This document shows, in pieces, positions 34,093 through 42,155 of a stretch of 64,000 nt of DNA. The notes beneath the pieces are model-generated. The model had not been told where the DNA came from. It did no database searches and saw only the letters and a list, made by a program, of their open reading frames with translations. Numbering within the stretch: the stretch's first letter is position 1; each line of letters begins with the position of its first letter. Origin of the DNA: CAWFQB01 sp965277875 (GTDB taxonomy: Bacteria > Armatimonadota > Chthonomonadetes > Chthonomonadales > Chthonomonadaceae); assembly GCA_965277875.1 (NCBI GenBank), contig CBDIDV010000003.1:186001-250000 (forward strand), read 5' to 3'. Both the position numbers and the translations under genes were made by a program.

Positions 34093-35937
34093 TCAGCGTT
34101 CGCCTCCGCTCGGCTCGAACTTTTCGGGGTTATGCCGCGCATCCCATTCCCAGAACGTTGGGATACCGCAGTCGGAATTGCGCTCGCGATGATGCAGCAG
34201 GCGATTGGCGCGGCCCTGGGGCGTGTCGTAGCCGGCCATGATGTCGGCGGAAAGCCGCGATTTCTCGGCCCGCGCCCGGTGGAACTTGCGCTGCCGCTCC
34301 TCCTCGGCCACGAACGCCGTAAAATCCGCCGGGAAGGCTGTCTGGAAGTCCTGAACGCCCTGTGATACGAGAAACGACGTATAGGCCCCTGAAAACCGCT
34401 CCTGGTGCGTTTTAGAGGCATTTTCGCTCTGGGCCTGAGCCTGCCTTTTGTGCGACCTGCGGAATTCTGCCGTAGCCTGGGCCGCCATTTTCAGCACGCC
34501 GCCGAAATCGTTGGGGAATTTCCCGCCGTCGCGGCCCTCGCTCGCGGCGAACTCGATCAGGTGCGCGGCCTGCGCCTCGCCGTGCGTCAGCAGCTCCTGC
34601 GCCTGTGCCAGTTCGCGGGGCGTGGCCTCCTGGGGCTGGCCGTAGCGCAGGGTGTAGAACCGCGCCACCAGCGCCACGGCCTCGGACATGGCGGCCTCCG
34701 GCGCAGCGGCAGCGGCAGCGGCGGGTGGAATGGACAGCGCAGGCGCGGAACCGACAACCGGGGAAGCAGGCACAAGCGACACAGCAGGCACAGCCGGGGC
34801 AGCGGGCATATCCGGGGGCAGCGAGGCAGACTCCGCAGGGCCGGGCGCATCGTTTAGCGGCAGGGTCAGCGTGTCGGGTTTGTTTCGGGTCTTCACCGCC
34901 TTGCGGGCCGGGGGCAGAGCAGCCGTGGCATTCGCTTCGCCAATTTTGCCCGCCCGCCCGCGACCGGACGAGGATTTGCGCCCGATCCGCAGCCGTCTGT
35001 CCTGGTAATACTTGGGGCCATGCTCCAGCACGATCTTGTATCCCCGCTCGCCCGCCAGCTCTTCGGGACGCCACGCAGCCAGATAGCCGAACGACACCAG
35101 TTCGTCCAGAGCGGGGCCGAGCGTCTGCCGGATCTGCGACAGGTAGGCGTACTGCTGGATGTTGAGGTGCTGGCACAGTTCTTCGTAGCGTTTCTCGAAC
35201 ACGCCCCGCTGCGCCGTGGCGTACAGCCAGATTTGCAGCAGGGGGACGAGGGCTTTGGCGATGTGGTTTCGCAGCTGCCGGTACGTGTCGAAGTCTACGG
35301 GAACCACATGGTTGTTGTTGATGTTCTCCAGTTGCCAGGCGGACAGCCATACGAAATTGCGGTCTGCCGTCGTGCCGTCGGGCAGCTCCTTGCCGAACGA
35401 TACCGAGCGGTCAAAAACGTGGAACGTGTCCGAGGCCCACGCTTTGCGTCCGGCCAGGTACACGCTCTGCTCGGCCACAATCGTCGTGGCCGTCATGCGC
35501 CGCATCCACTCGGTCACGTCGTCGTAGTTTTTGCCCGCCCGCACCTCGCGCCCCATCAGCCGCATCAGTTCGGCTGTGGTGAACGTGATCGGGTTGACGA
35601 TTTCCTCGTCCGCCCGCCGCCGGTCGTGGATGAGTTTTTGCAGGGCGAGATACTTGTCCTGATCGGCGGTAACGGGCAGGCCGTACAGCGCGGCGGGGGC
35701 GATGGTGACTTTGGTCTGCACGGGTTTGCCGTCCACCATTCTGGTCGTCTGCACGGTTTTGGATTTCACGTCCCGCAGCTTGTTGGAGGAGGGCGTGAAG
35801 AAGCCCATTGCCGTAAGATTTTTCTCAGCTTTGACGAATTCCGGCTCGGCAAAAATCTCGTCGAAAGCGAGGGCTAAATTCTGTTCGTCCTGATCTTCGT
35901 CCATGACAAAAAAACGCGCCTTTTTTTCCTCGCGCAT
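34093..35937 (-). CDS. Replication initiator protein, RPA family
   Basis: About 614 residues from ATG 35937; ATG 35904 (MDEDQDEQNLAL) is an alternative, and neither has a clear ribosome-binding site. Residues about 60-320 match the RPA-type initiators (NPITFTTAELMRLMGREVRAG, FVWLSAWQLENINNNHVVPVDFDTYRQLRNHIAKALVPLLQIWLYA, YEELCQHLNIQQYAYLSQIRQTLGPALDELVSFGYL), which carry winged helices and bind iterons. The C-terminal 290 residues are linker-like (Pro/Ala-rich) plus a coiled, Arg/Lys-rich end, so the protein is longer than most members. The iterons at 36041-36147 lie just upstream. Together they should form the origin. Confidence 0.85.
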   Translation of the reverse strand: MREEKKARFFVMDEDQDEQNLALAFDEIFAEPEFVKAEKNLTAMGFFTPSSNKLRDVKSKTVQTTRMVDGKPVQTKVTIAPAALYGLPVTADQDKYLALQKLIHDRRRADEEIVNPITFTTAELMRLMGREVRAGKNYDDVTEWMRRMTATTIVAEQSVYLAGRKAWASDTFHVFDRSVSFGKELPDGTTADRNFVWLSAWQLENINNNHVVPVDFDTYRQLRNHIAKALVPLLQIWLYATAQRGVFEKRYEELCQHLNIQQYAYLSQIRQTLGPALDELVSFGYLAAWRPEELAGERGYKIVLEHGPKYYQDRRLRIGRKSSSGRGRAGKIGEANATAALPPARKAVKTRNKPDTLTLPLNDAPGPAESASLPPDMPAAPAVPAVSLVPASPVVGSAPALSIPPAAAAAAAPEAAMSEAVALVARFYTLRYGQPQEATPRELAQAQELLTHGEAQAAHLIEFAASEGRDGGKFPNDFGGVLKMAAQATAEFRRSHKRQAQAQSENASKTHQERFSGAYTSFLVSQGVQDFQTAFPADFTAFVAEEERQRKFHRARAEKSRLSADIMAGYDTPQGRANRLLHHRERNSDCGIPTFWEWDARHNPEKFEPSGGER

Positions 35938-36018
35938 GTGCGCGTAAGAGTGTGAGTCTGTATAAATAAGTATAAATAAGTATAGTGACCAAAAAAAGGT
36001 CGTTTTCAATCTCAAAAA

Positions 36019-36040
36019 TGACATTGTGATTTATGTCACA
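36019..36040. promoter_or_regulatory. Nested palindrome between iterons and rep
   Basis: TGTGA-N6-TCACA (36025-36040) inside TGACAT..ATGTCA (36019-36038). The first matches the CRP/FNR-type operator pattern exactly, but it may equally be a Rep dimer operator, since such inverted sites near iterons often serve autorepression. Confidence 0.5.
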
Positions 36041-36180
36041 GTTCTACATTCCTTCATTCAGCGTACTACATTCCTTCATTCGGCGTACTACATTCCTTCA
36101 TTCAGCGTACTACACTCTTCATTCAGCGTACTACATTCCTTCATTCGGCGTACTACATAATTTAACCTGCGGTACTACAC
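36041..36180. repeat. Iteron array, probable replication origin
   Basis: Direct repeats of about 22 bp: 36041-36060 (partial), 36061-36082, 36083-36104, 36105-36125 (one base shorter), 36126-36147, then degenerate continuations at 36148-36158 and 36170-36180. The unit starts GCGTACTACATTCC and ends TTCATTCA or TTCATTCG. Units follow head to tail without spacers, unlike CRISPR. An AT-rich stretch lies on the rep side (35945-36030). Confidence 0.88.
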
Positions 36181-36323
36181 TCTAGCGCGGATGAAGCGCC
36201 ATGATTTGAGTGTCTATGGCAGACAAAATCAGCCTTTATAAGCAAGCGTTCATGTCTCGCTTTGATGCCAAAAGCTATAAACCATTTTCGTATTAAAATT
36301 ATCGAGCAACAGTTGATTTTGCT

Positions 36324-37508
36324 ATGTTTGCGAGTATCATAGAAGGCGTGAAAGCGACGCTCAAACTAAAATTGCAAACTGACTCGGCAGCAGACGCCAC
36401 CCTGCACGAAACGCTGCGCCTGTCCACGGAATGCTTCAACGCCGTGTGCCGGTACGGCTGGAATCATAACGAGCGGAACACCTATCGCCTGCATCATGCC
36501 ACGTACAGGCGTCTACGAGAAGAGCATAGCAGCCTGCCGTCTCAAATAGTTGTTACGGCGCGTATGAAGGCGGCGGAAGCCCTTCAATCCGTCCATACAC
36601 GCAGAAAACAAGGCAGAAGTGTTTCATGCCCTCAGTCCGAACTCTGCTCTGTTCGCTATAATGTTTGTACGTATTGGGTCAAATTGACGGAACAGCGCGC
36701 GTCACTGGCGACCGTTTGTGGCCGCATAAAAATCAAGTTTTGTCTGCCGGATTGTTATCTCGTTTATCTCACATGGCGGGTTCGTTCCGCCGAATTGTGC
36801 TATGACAAACGCAAAAAGTGTTTCTATCTGCACGTCTGCGTGGACAAGGACGCGCCCGGAATCACGCCCAACGGCGACGTGATCGGCTGTGACAGGGGCG
36901 TTCGCCGGGTGGCCGTCACGTCCGGCGTCCAGTCGGACACGCGTACCACGCTGCCGCAGTTTCATTCCTCCGCCCGGACGCATTTCCGCGTTCGACAGCA
37001 TCAATATCTTCGCTCGGCCCTTCAGCGCAAAGGCACAAAATCGGCCAAACGTCACCTTCGCAGGGCGTCACGCCGCCTGATACAGTTTCAGCGCGAACAA
37101 AACCACCTCATCGCAAACAAAATTCTGGCTTCCATGCGCGAAGGCGACACGCTCGCCATCGAAGATCTGGCGGGCATTCGCGACCGCTGCAAGCATCGCA
37201 AACAGCAGCGCGGTCTGTTCCATCGCTGGAGTTTCGCGCAGTTGGGCGCGTTCCTCGCCTACAAAGCGGAACGCCGGGGCATTCTGCTCGTCAGGGTAGA
37301 CCCGCGCAACTCGTCGCGCACCTGCAACATGTGCGGACACTGCGACAAATCAAACCGTACAAGCCAGAGTGACTTTGCCTGTTTGTCGTGCGGCTACTCG
37401 GCAAACGCCGATTACAACGCCGCCTACAATTTACGGCTTCGGGGTATAACTCCGATGCTAAGGCTGCTGTCAGACAGCCAATCGCGTCCATCAACCGCTT
37501 CGGCCTGA
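36324..37508 (+). mobile_element. tnpB: Intact tnpB (IS200/IS605-type RNA-guided nuclease gene), no tnpA
   Basis: 394 residues. The RuvC-like residues are all present: D190 (VIGCDRGV), E280 (LAIEDLAGI) and D363 (NADYNAAYNL). The zinc ribbon is C334-x2-C337 and C353-x2-C356. TnpB proteins cut DNA guided by an omega RNA from the element's 3' end. No TnpA transposase gene is adjacent, so it would need help in trans to move. It lies just outside the iterons; CGGTACTACA, part of the iteron motif, occurs on both sides (36170-36179 and 37552-37561). Codon use resembles the surroundings less closely than other genes. Confidence 0.92.
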
Positions 37509-37560
37509 GATGAGGCGCAAGCCCCCGCGTTCGCGCCGGGCGTCTGACCCACGGTACTAC
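37440..37560 (+). ncRNA. Possible omega RNA region at tnpB 3' end
   Basis: In the family, the guide RNA overlaps the end of tnpB and runs to the right end of the element. Here the last codons and the 50 bp after the stop are GC-rich and foldable (for example CGCGTTCGCG and GGCTGCTGTCAGACAGCC-like pairings). The right boundary, and so the guide, is not fixed; it may be just before or after CGGTACTACA at 37552. Confidence 0.35.
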
Positions 37561-37946
37561 AATCGATGCTTGACGTTTGCTGTTCCCTCTGCGGCTTCGT
37601 ATCCACGCGGAACGAGAAGAGCAGCGCTGTTTCGGAGTCGTTGCCTGAGCAGATAGTGTACCCTCTGTGCGCCGCTTCTTCGTCCTGTTCGGGCCGTGAG
37701 TCGGGGCGAAAACAAGGGTTGCTTTACTCTCCTCTCAGCAGGTCTGTATCCGGCATTTCATATGCCGGATACAAGGGCCTGCGGCTAGTCGTCCTGCGGA
37801 CAAATACCTTTCATGGAAGTGGTTGCCTTAATGAGGCGAGTTCCTGGAATACATGGCGCTTATTTAATAATGTGTGACAAATGTATTCTATTATGGCAAA
37901 ACATTGCGCGCTAACTTTTTTGAAGCAGGCACACGTCTGGATGTGA
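37561..37946. other. Intergenic region with palindromic element, copy 2
   Basis: No gene is supported. At 37746-37772 GTATCCGGCAT, 5 nt, ATGCCGGATAC form an 11-bp palindrome, followed by GGCCTGCGGC at 37776-37785, the same design as at 5342-5379. AT-rich DNA at 37850-37945 precedes the recombinase gene and may hold its promoter. Confidence 0.6.
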
Positions 37947-38993
37947 ATGTATGTTCAATCTGATTATGGTAATCGTATACACAGGCGCAGGCTGCAAAGC
38001 AAGGAACAAGCCGTGGAGTTGACCCCTTCCCAGGCCTCGGACAGTACAAACGCGCTGACGAAACACGACACGCTGGCGGACGCGGGAAGCAGGGCGCGGG
38101 ACTATATCGCGCAGGCCAAAGCGCCCAATACACTGCGCGGGTATCGCGCCGACTGGCAGGACTTTACGGCCTGGTGCGCGCAGCACGAGCGCGAGCCTTT
38201 GCCCGCCGCGTCCGAGACCGTGGCCCTGTACCTGACCGTGCTGGCCGAAACGCGCAAATGCAGTACCCTGCAGCGGCGTCTGAGCGCGATCTCGCAGGCG
38301 CATCAGGCGGCCAACCTGCCCACGCCCACCACCGAAAGCGCGGTGCGCGCGACCTGGGCGGGCATCCGGCGCGTCAAAGGAACCCTGCAGGAGGGCAAGA
38401 CGCCCACGCTGACTGCGGACATACGGCGCATGGCCGACGCCATCCCCGACACCAAGACCGGCGTTCGCGACCGCGCTCTATTGCTGCTCGGCTTCGCAGG
38501 CGCGTTCCGCCGCTCGGAACTGGTGGGCCTGAACCGGGCCGATCTGGTCATCGCAAGCGAGGGCATCACGGTTCTATTACGCCGCAGCAAGACCGACCAG
38601 GAGGGGCAGGGGCGTAAGGTCGGCATTCCCTACGGCTCGCGCCCGCATACCTGTCCCGTGCGTGCCGTTCTCGCGTGGCTCGCCCTTGCCGAGATCGAGG
38701 CCGGGCCGCTGTTTCGGGGCATCCACCGCAATGGAACCGTCCTACCCCGCGCCCTGTCCGACCGCTCGGTGGCCCTGATTGTCAAGAAGACCGCTCAGGC
38801 GGCGGGGCTTGATCCCGACCTGTATGCGGGCCACAGCCTGCGGGCGGGGCTGGCGACCAGCGCGGCGCAGGCGGGCGTGTCCGAACGCGCTATTATGAAA
38901 CAGACGGGACACGCCAACGTCAACATGGTACGCCGCTACATCCGCGACGGCAGCCTGTTCCGCGAAAACGCCGCCGCCGAAGTCGGTCTTTAG
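37947..38993 (+). CDS. Tyrosine recombinase/integrase
   Basis: 348 residues. A SAM-like N-terminal domain (ARDYIAQAKAPNTLRGYRADWQDFTAWC) precedes the catalytic domain: R of GAFRRSELVGL, K of LRRSKTDQ, HSLRAG (HxxR), GHANVNMV and the nucleophile Y of RRYIRDG. The family includes XerCD-like dimer resolvases and integrases of mobile elements. Next to rep and parAB, dimer resolution of the replicon is plausible; no att site was found. The ORF has good codon use and ends 5 bp before the next gene. Confidence 0.92.
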   Translation: MYVQSDYGNRIHRRRLQSKEQAVELTPSQASDSTNALTKHDTLADAGSRARDYIAQAKAPNTLRGYRADWQDFTAWCAQHEREPLPAASETVALYLTVLAETRKCSTLQRRLSAISQAHQAANLPTPTTESAVRATWAGIRRVKGTLQEGKTPTLTADIRRMADAIPDTKTGVRDRALLLLGFAGAFRRSELVGLNRADLVIASEGITVLLRRSKTDQEGQGRKVGIPYGSRPHTCPVRAVLAWLALAEIEAGPLFRGIHRNGTVLPRALSDRSVALIVKKTAQAAGLDPDLYAGHSLRAGLATSAAQAGVSERAIMKQTGHANVNMVRRYIRDGSLFRENAAAEVGL

Positions 38994-38998
38994 ACAAC

Positions 38999-39436
38999 GT
39001 GAGGCAAATTGTTAAGGAAGATCGGCCTTTGATCCCTGACCGCGAACGCGAACAATTTGAAGCCGTCAAGGTCGATGTCATGGCCCGTTATCCGCCAAGT
39101 CCTTATGAGGACCTACAAGGTATGGCGGCGGATTTCGACCACTACCTGCGCGAATCGGACACCCTCATTCTTGTAAGCGTCTCGCAAACAACCGACATTA
39201 CGAACTTGATAGAAGCGCAATGCCGTACCGAAGGCGTGTCCGCGTTTAAGGCCGCACACGAGACAGCCCGTATCTGGCTGGAGTACCTGCGCTATACTGA
39301 ATTTGAAGCCCACATCGTTTCCGAAGTCGTGTTTCCTGATGATGAGCAGATATTGTTATTTGAGTTTATCACGGTCGGCTTGCGCCCCCGCGTCTATGTC
39401 ACAGGTAAAATCGTTGTGGACATGATACGCGCTTGA
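38999..39436 (+). CDS. Hypothetical protein
   Basis: 145 residues from a GTG that begins 5 bp after the recombinase stop, so the two genes are probably cotranscribed. It is soluble and acidic, with alternating helices and strands (ESDTLILVSVSQTTDITNLIEAQ, EAHIVSEVVFPDDEQILLFEFITVG). No family is recognised. Confidence 0.6.
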   Translation: MRQIVKEDRPLIPDREREQFEAVKVDVMARYPPSPYEDLQGMAADFDHYLRESDTLILVSVSQTTDITNLIEAQCRTEGVSAFKAAHETARIWLEYLRYTEFEAHIVSEVVFPDDEQILLFEFITVGLRPRVYVTGKIVVDMIRA

Positions 39437-39487
39437 AGTGGCTGAAAAGTGGCTGACATAGTCGAACGAAATGGAGAGAACGAATAC

Positions 39488-41221
39488 ATGGCGGACGCAG
39501 ATTGCAGTCGGCGGAGGCGGCGGAGCGCGCGCGGGGCAGGCATGGTCGGGAGGCTGTTAAAGAACAGCCTCGTGTCTGTCGGCGTCGGACTGCTGCTGAA
39601 CGGCCCTGTCGCACACGCGCAGAATGCGTGGCAGACGATTCGGCAGCGTCATTCTCTGACCATCTCCACGGACGCCACGTATCCACCGTTCGAGTTCATG
39701 GACAAAGGGAAACTGGTCGGCTTCGATAAGGAGTTGGGCGACGAGATAGGCAAACAGCTAGGCGTTACGGTCGTGTGGCTGCCGCTGGAATGGACTGCCG
39801 TGCAGGGGTCGCTCGAATCGCGCAAGGCTGATCTCATCATGTCCGGCATGACCATTACAGCCGAGCGCAAGCAGAAGGGGTACACGTTTTCGCGTCCCTA
39901 CTTTGTGTCAGGGCAGGCGATAGCGCGGCGGCGCGGCGACGCGGGCATCAATACCGTGGCCGACCTGCGCGACAAAACCGCAAGCGTACAGGATCAGACT
40001 ACGGGAATGACCGCCCTGCAAAAAGCCGGCCTGCCCTCCAATCAGATCATCAAGTTCGACACTTTGCAGGACGGCCTGATGGACGTCCGCAACAACAAAT
40101 CCTCTGCCGCCGTTGCGGACGTGCCTGCCCTGACGTATATTCTGCACACCGCTTTCCCCGATCTGGAAATGGTAGGCGTCGGCACATTCCCGCCGGAATA
40201 TCTGGGTGTAGCCGCGCCTCGTGACGAGACGGAACTTGCCGCGCATCTCAATCAAGCCCTGGACACTCTGTTCGTCAACGGCGCGTATGCCCGCATCTAT
40301 GCCAGGTGGATGGCGCAGCCCCTGTCCACGTCCCTGATCGCGCAGTTAGACAAAGCGCGCGCTGAGGGCAGCACAATCCCGGACGATATTGCGGCCCGCG
40401 TGGCGAAAGAGGGTGTCAGTGGGGGAGGGAATGCAGACGAGGAGAGGAGAAGAGGAGACAAAGAGACAACTGGCGTGTCCTCGGCGTCTACGTTGTCTAT
40501 ACGGTGGGGATTGTTGCGCGAGTCGCTGCCCCTCCTGCTGACGGGGGCGCGTTTCACGCTGGAGATTACGCTGCTCACGCTGCTGTTCGGCGTGACGGGC
40601 GGGCTTGTGGTCGCGCTTGCGCGGCTATCGCCGTTTGCGCCGCTGCGCGCCCTAGTCACGCTGTATGTGGAACTGGTGCGCGGTACGCCCCTGCTGATGC
40701 AGATTTATTTCATCTACTTTGTGCTGCCCGCCCTGCACGTTTCTTTCAGCCCCCTGCTGTCGGGCGCGGTAGCGCTGTCCCTCAACGCCGCCGCCTACAT
40801 CTCGGAGATATTTCGCGGCGGGATCGAAAGCATCGACACGGGCCAAATGGAGGCCGCTCGCGCCCTGGGCCTGGACTACCCCGCCGCCATGCGCTACGTG
40901 ATCCTGCCGCAGACGGTGCGCCGCGTCCTGCCGCCCCTGACCAATGAGGCCGTGGCCCTGCTTAAAGACAGCAGCCTCGTGTCGGTCGTGGGCGTCACGG
41001 AACTGATGCGGCAGGGCAAGGAGATCGCCGCGAACACGGGGTCGGCGACAACGCTGTATCTGGGCGTGGCCGCCCTGTACCTGTGCATGACCCTGCCTCT
41101 GACAACGCTTGTACGCCGACTGGAACGGCAGTGGCAGCCCCGGTCAGGGAAAGAGGGAAGGAGTGTTATGGTCGGGGGCGGTGCGACGGGAACGCAGGAG
41201 GAGGGGCAGGACAATGGCTGA
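39488..41221 (+). CDS. Polar amino-acid ABC transporter, binding domain fused to permease
   Basis: 577 residues from ATG 39488 (GGAGAG upstream). A signal peptide (VGVGLLLNGPVAHAQ) leads to a family-3 binding domain (LTISTDATYPPFEFMDKGKLVGFDKELGDEIGKQLG, DLIMSGMTITAERKQKGYTFSRPYF). A charged linker DEERRRGDKE, coded by a purine repeat, joins it to a HisM-type permease (five helices; EAARALGLDYPAAMRYVILPQTVRRVLPPLTNE). Such fused subunits bring their own substrate domain to the pore. The ATPase gene follows with an 8-bp overlap. Confidence 0.93.
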   Translation: MADADCSRRRRRSARGAGMVGRLLKNSLVSVGVGLLLNGPVAHAQNAWQTIRQRHSLTISTDATYPPFEFMDKGKLVGFDKELGDEIGKQLGVTVVWLPLEWTAVQGSLESRKADLIMSGMTITAERKQKGYTFSRPYFVSGQAIARRRGDAGINTVADLRDKTASVQDQTTGMTALQKAGLPSNQIIKFDTLQDGLMDVRNNKSSAAVADVPALTYILHTAFPDLEMVGVGTFPPEYLGVAAPRDETELAAHLNQALDTLFVNGAYARIYARWMAQPLSTSLIAQLDKARAEGSTIPDDIAARVAKEGVSGGGNADEERRRGDKETTGVSSASTLSIRWGLLRESLPLLLTGARFTLEITLLTLLFGVTGGLVVALARLSPFAPLRALVTLYVELVRGTPLLMQIYFIYFVLPALHVSFSPLLSGAVALSLNAAAYISEIFRGGIESIDTGQMEAARALGLDYPAAMRYVILPQTVRRVLPPLTNEAVALLKDSSLVSVVGVTELMRQGKEIAANTGSATTLYLGVAALYLCMTLPLTTLVRRLERQWQPRSGKEGRSVMVGGGATGTQEEGQDNG

Positions 41222-41969
41222 CACGATCAGGAACGCGGCACAGCCTATTCTGGCCCTGCAGGACCTGCATAAGAGTTTCGGACGGCTGGACGTGCTGAAA
41301 GGGATTTCTCTAGACGTGCGCGAAGGCGAGGTGATTGGATTGATCGGGCCGTCGGGCAGCGGGAAAAGCACGCTGCTCAGGTGCGTCAACCATCTGGAAA
41401 CGCCGACACAGGGGCGCATCTTGTTTCAGGGGCAGGAAATCACGCCCGCAAGCCTGAACCAGACGCGGCGGCATATCGGCATGGTGTTTCAGCGGTTCAA
41501 TCTGTTTCCGCACCTGACCGCGCTGCAAAACGTCACGCTCGCGCCGTGCAGGGCGCTGGGCGTGTCCCGCATGGAGGCCGAGGCGAATGCGCGCGTCCTG
41601 CTCGATCAGGTGCAGTTGGGCGCGAAGGCGGACAGCTACCCCGGCGAATTGTCGGGCGGGCAGCAGCAGCGCGTCGCCATCGCCCGCGCCCTGGCCCTTA
41701 ACCCCGATGTTCTCCTGTTCGACGAGCCGACTTCCGCGCTCGACCCCGAACTTGTCGGCGAGGTGCTGGCCGTGATGCGGGACCTGGCCCGACAGGGACG
41801 CACCATGCTTGTCGCCACGCACGAAATGGGATTTTGCCGCGAAGTCGCCAGCCGCGTCCTGTTTCTGGACGGGGGCGTGATCGTGGAACAGGGACCGCCC
41901 GAACAGGTACTATCCGCGCCCACGCAGCCGCGAACGCAAGCCTTTCTCGCCCGTATTCTCAATAGATAA
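41214..41969 (+). CDS. Polar amino-acid ABC transporter ATP-binding protein
   Basis: 251 residues from ATG 41214, with GGAGGGGCAGG in front. Walker A GPSGSGKS, signature LSGGQQQR, Walker B VLLFDEPTSALDPEL, H-loop ATHEMGF: a GlnQ/HisP-type importer ATPase. It completes the transporter with the upstream fusion protein. Its TAA stop overlaps the first bases of a MITE-like element. Confidence 0.95.
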   Translation: MADTIRNAAQPILALQDLHKSFGRLDVLKGISLDVREGEVIGLIGPSGSGKSTLLRCVNHLETPTQGRILFQGQEITPASLNQTRRHIGMVFQRFNLFPHLTALQNVTLAPCRALGVSRMEAEANARVLLDQVQLGAKADSYPGELSGGQQQRVAIARALALNPDVLLFDEPTSALDPELVGEVLAVMRDLARQGRTMLVATHEMGFCREVASRVLFLDGGVIVEQGPPEQVLSAPTQPRTQAFLARILNR

Positions 41970-42072
41970 CCCAAGTTGCTACCTTGATTTTTCAATCTCG
42001 AAAGATCAGCGCAAAATGCGATTTTCAGGACGCTGCTATCTCAAAAGCGGTTTAAGGTAGCAACTTGGGTTA
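41967..42072. mobile_element. MITE-like inverted-repeat element, 106 bp
   Basis: Perfect 19-bp terminal inverted repeats: 41967-41985 (TAACCCAAGTTGCTACCTT) and 42054-42072. The outermost TA on both sides may be a TA target duplication, as made by IS630/Tc1-type transposases; AGAT is also found on both sides if the repeat is taken as starting at AACCC. There is no open reading frame inside. It supplies part of the stop codon of the upstream ATPase gene. Confidence 0.75.
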
Positions 42073-42155
42073 GATAGTCGCCGACTGACAAAGTTTGTCG
42101 TGCGTATCGTTGGGGATTAAGATTGACGGAAACAAACGGGAAGAGAAAGCGCAGC

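Noticed and set aside
36041..36180. Regular repeats as a CRISPR array
   Set aside because: The units are contiguous with no unique spacers and lie at a rep gene, so they are iterons.
37566..37877. 103-codon plus-strand open frame after tnpB
   Set aside because: Contains a palindromic repeat, shows no domain and has an amino acid composition unlike real proteins here.
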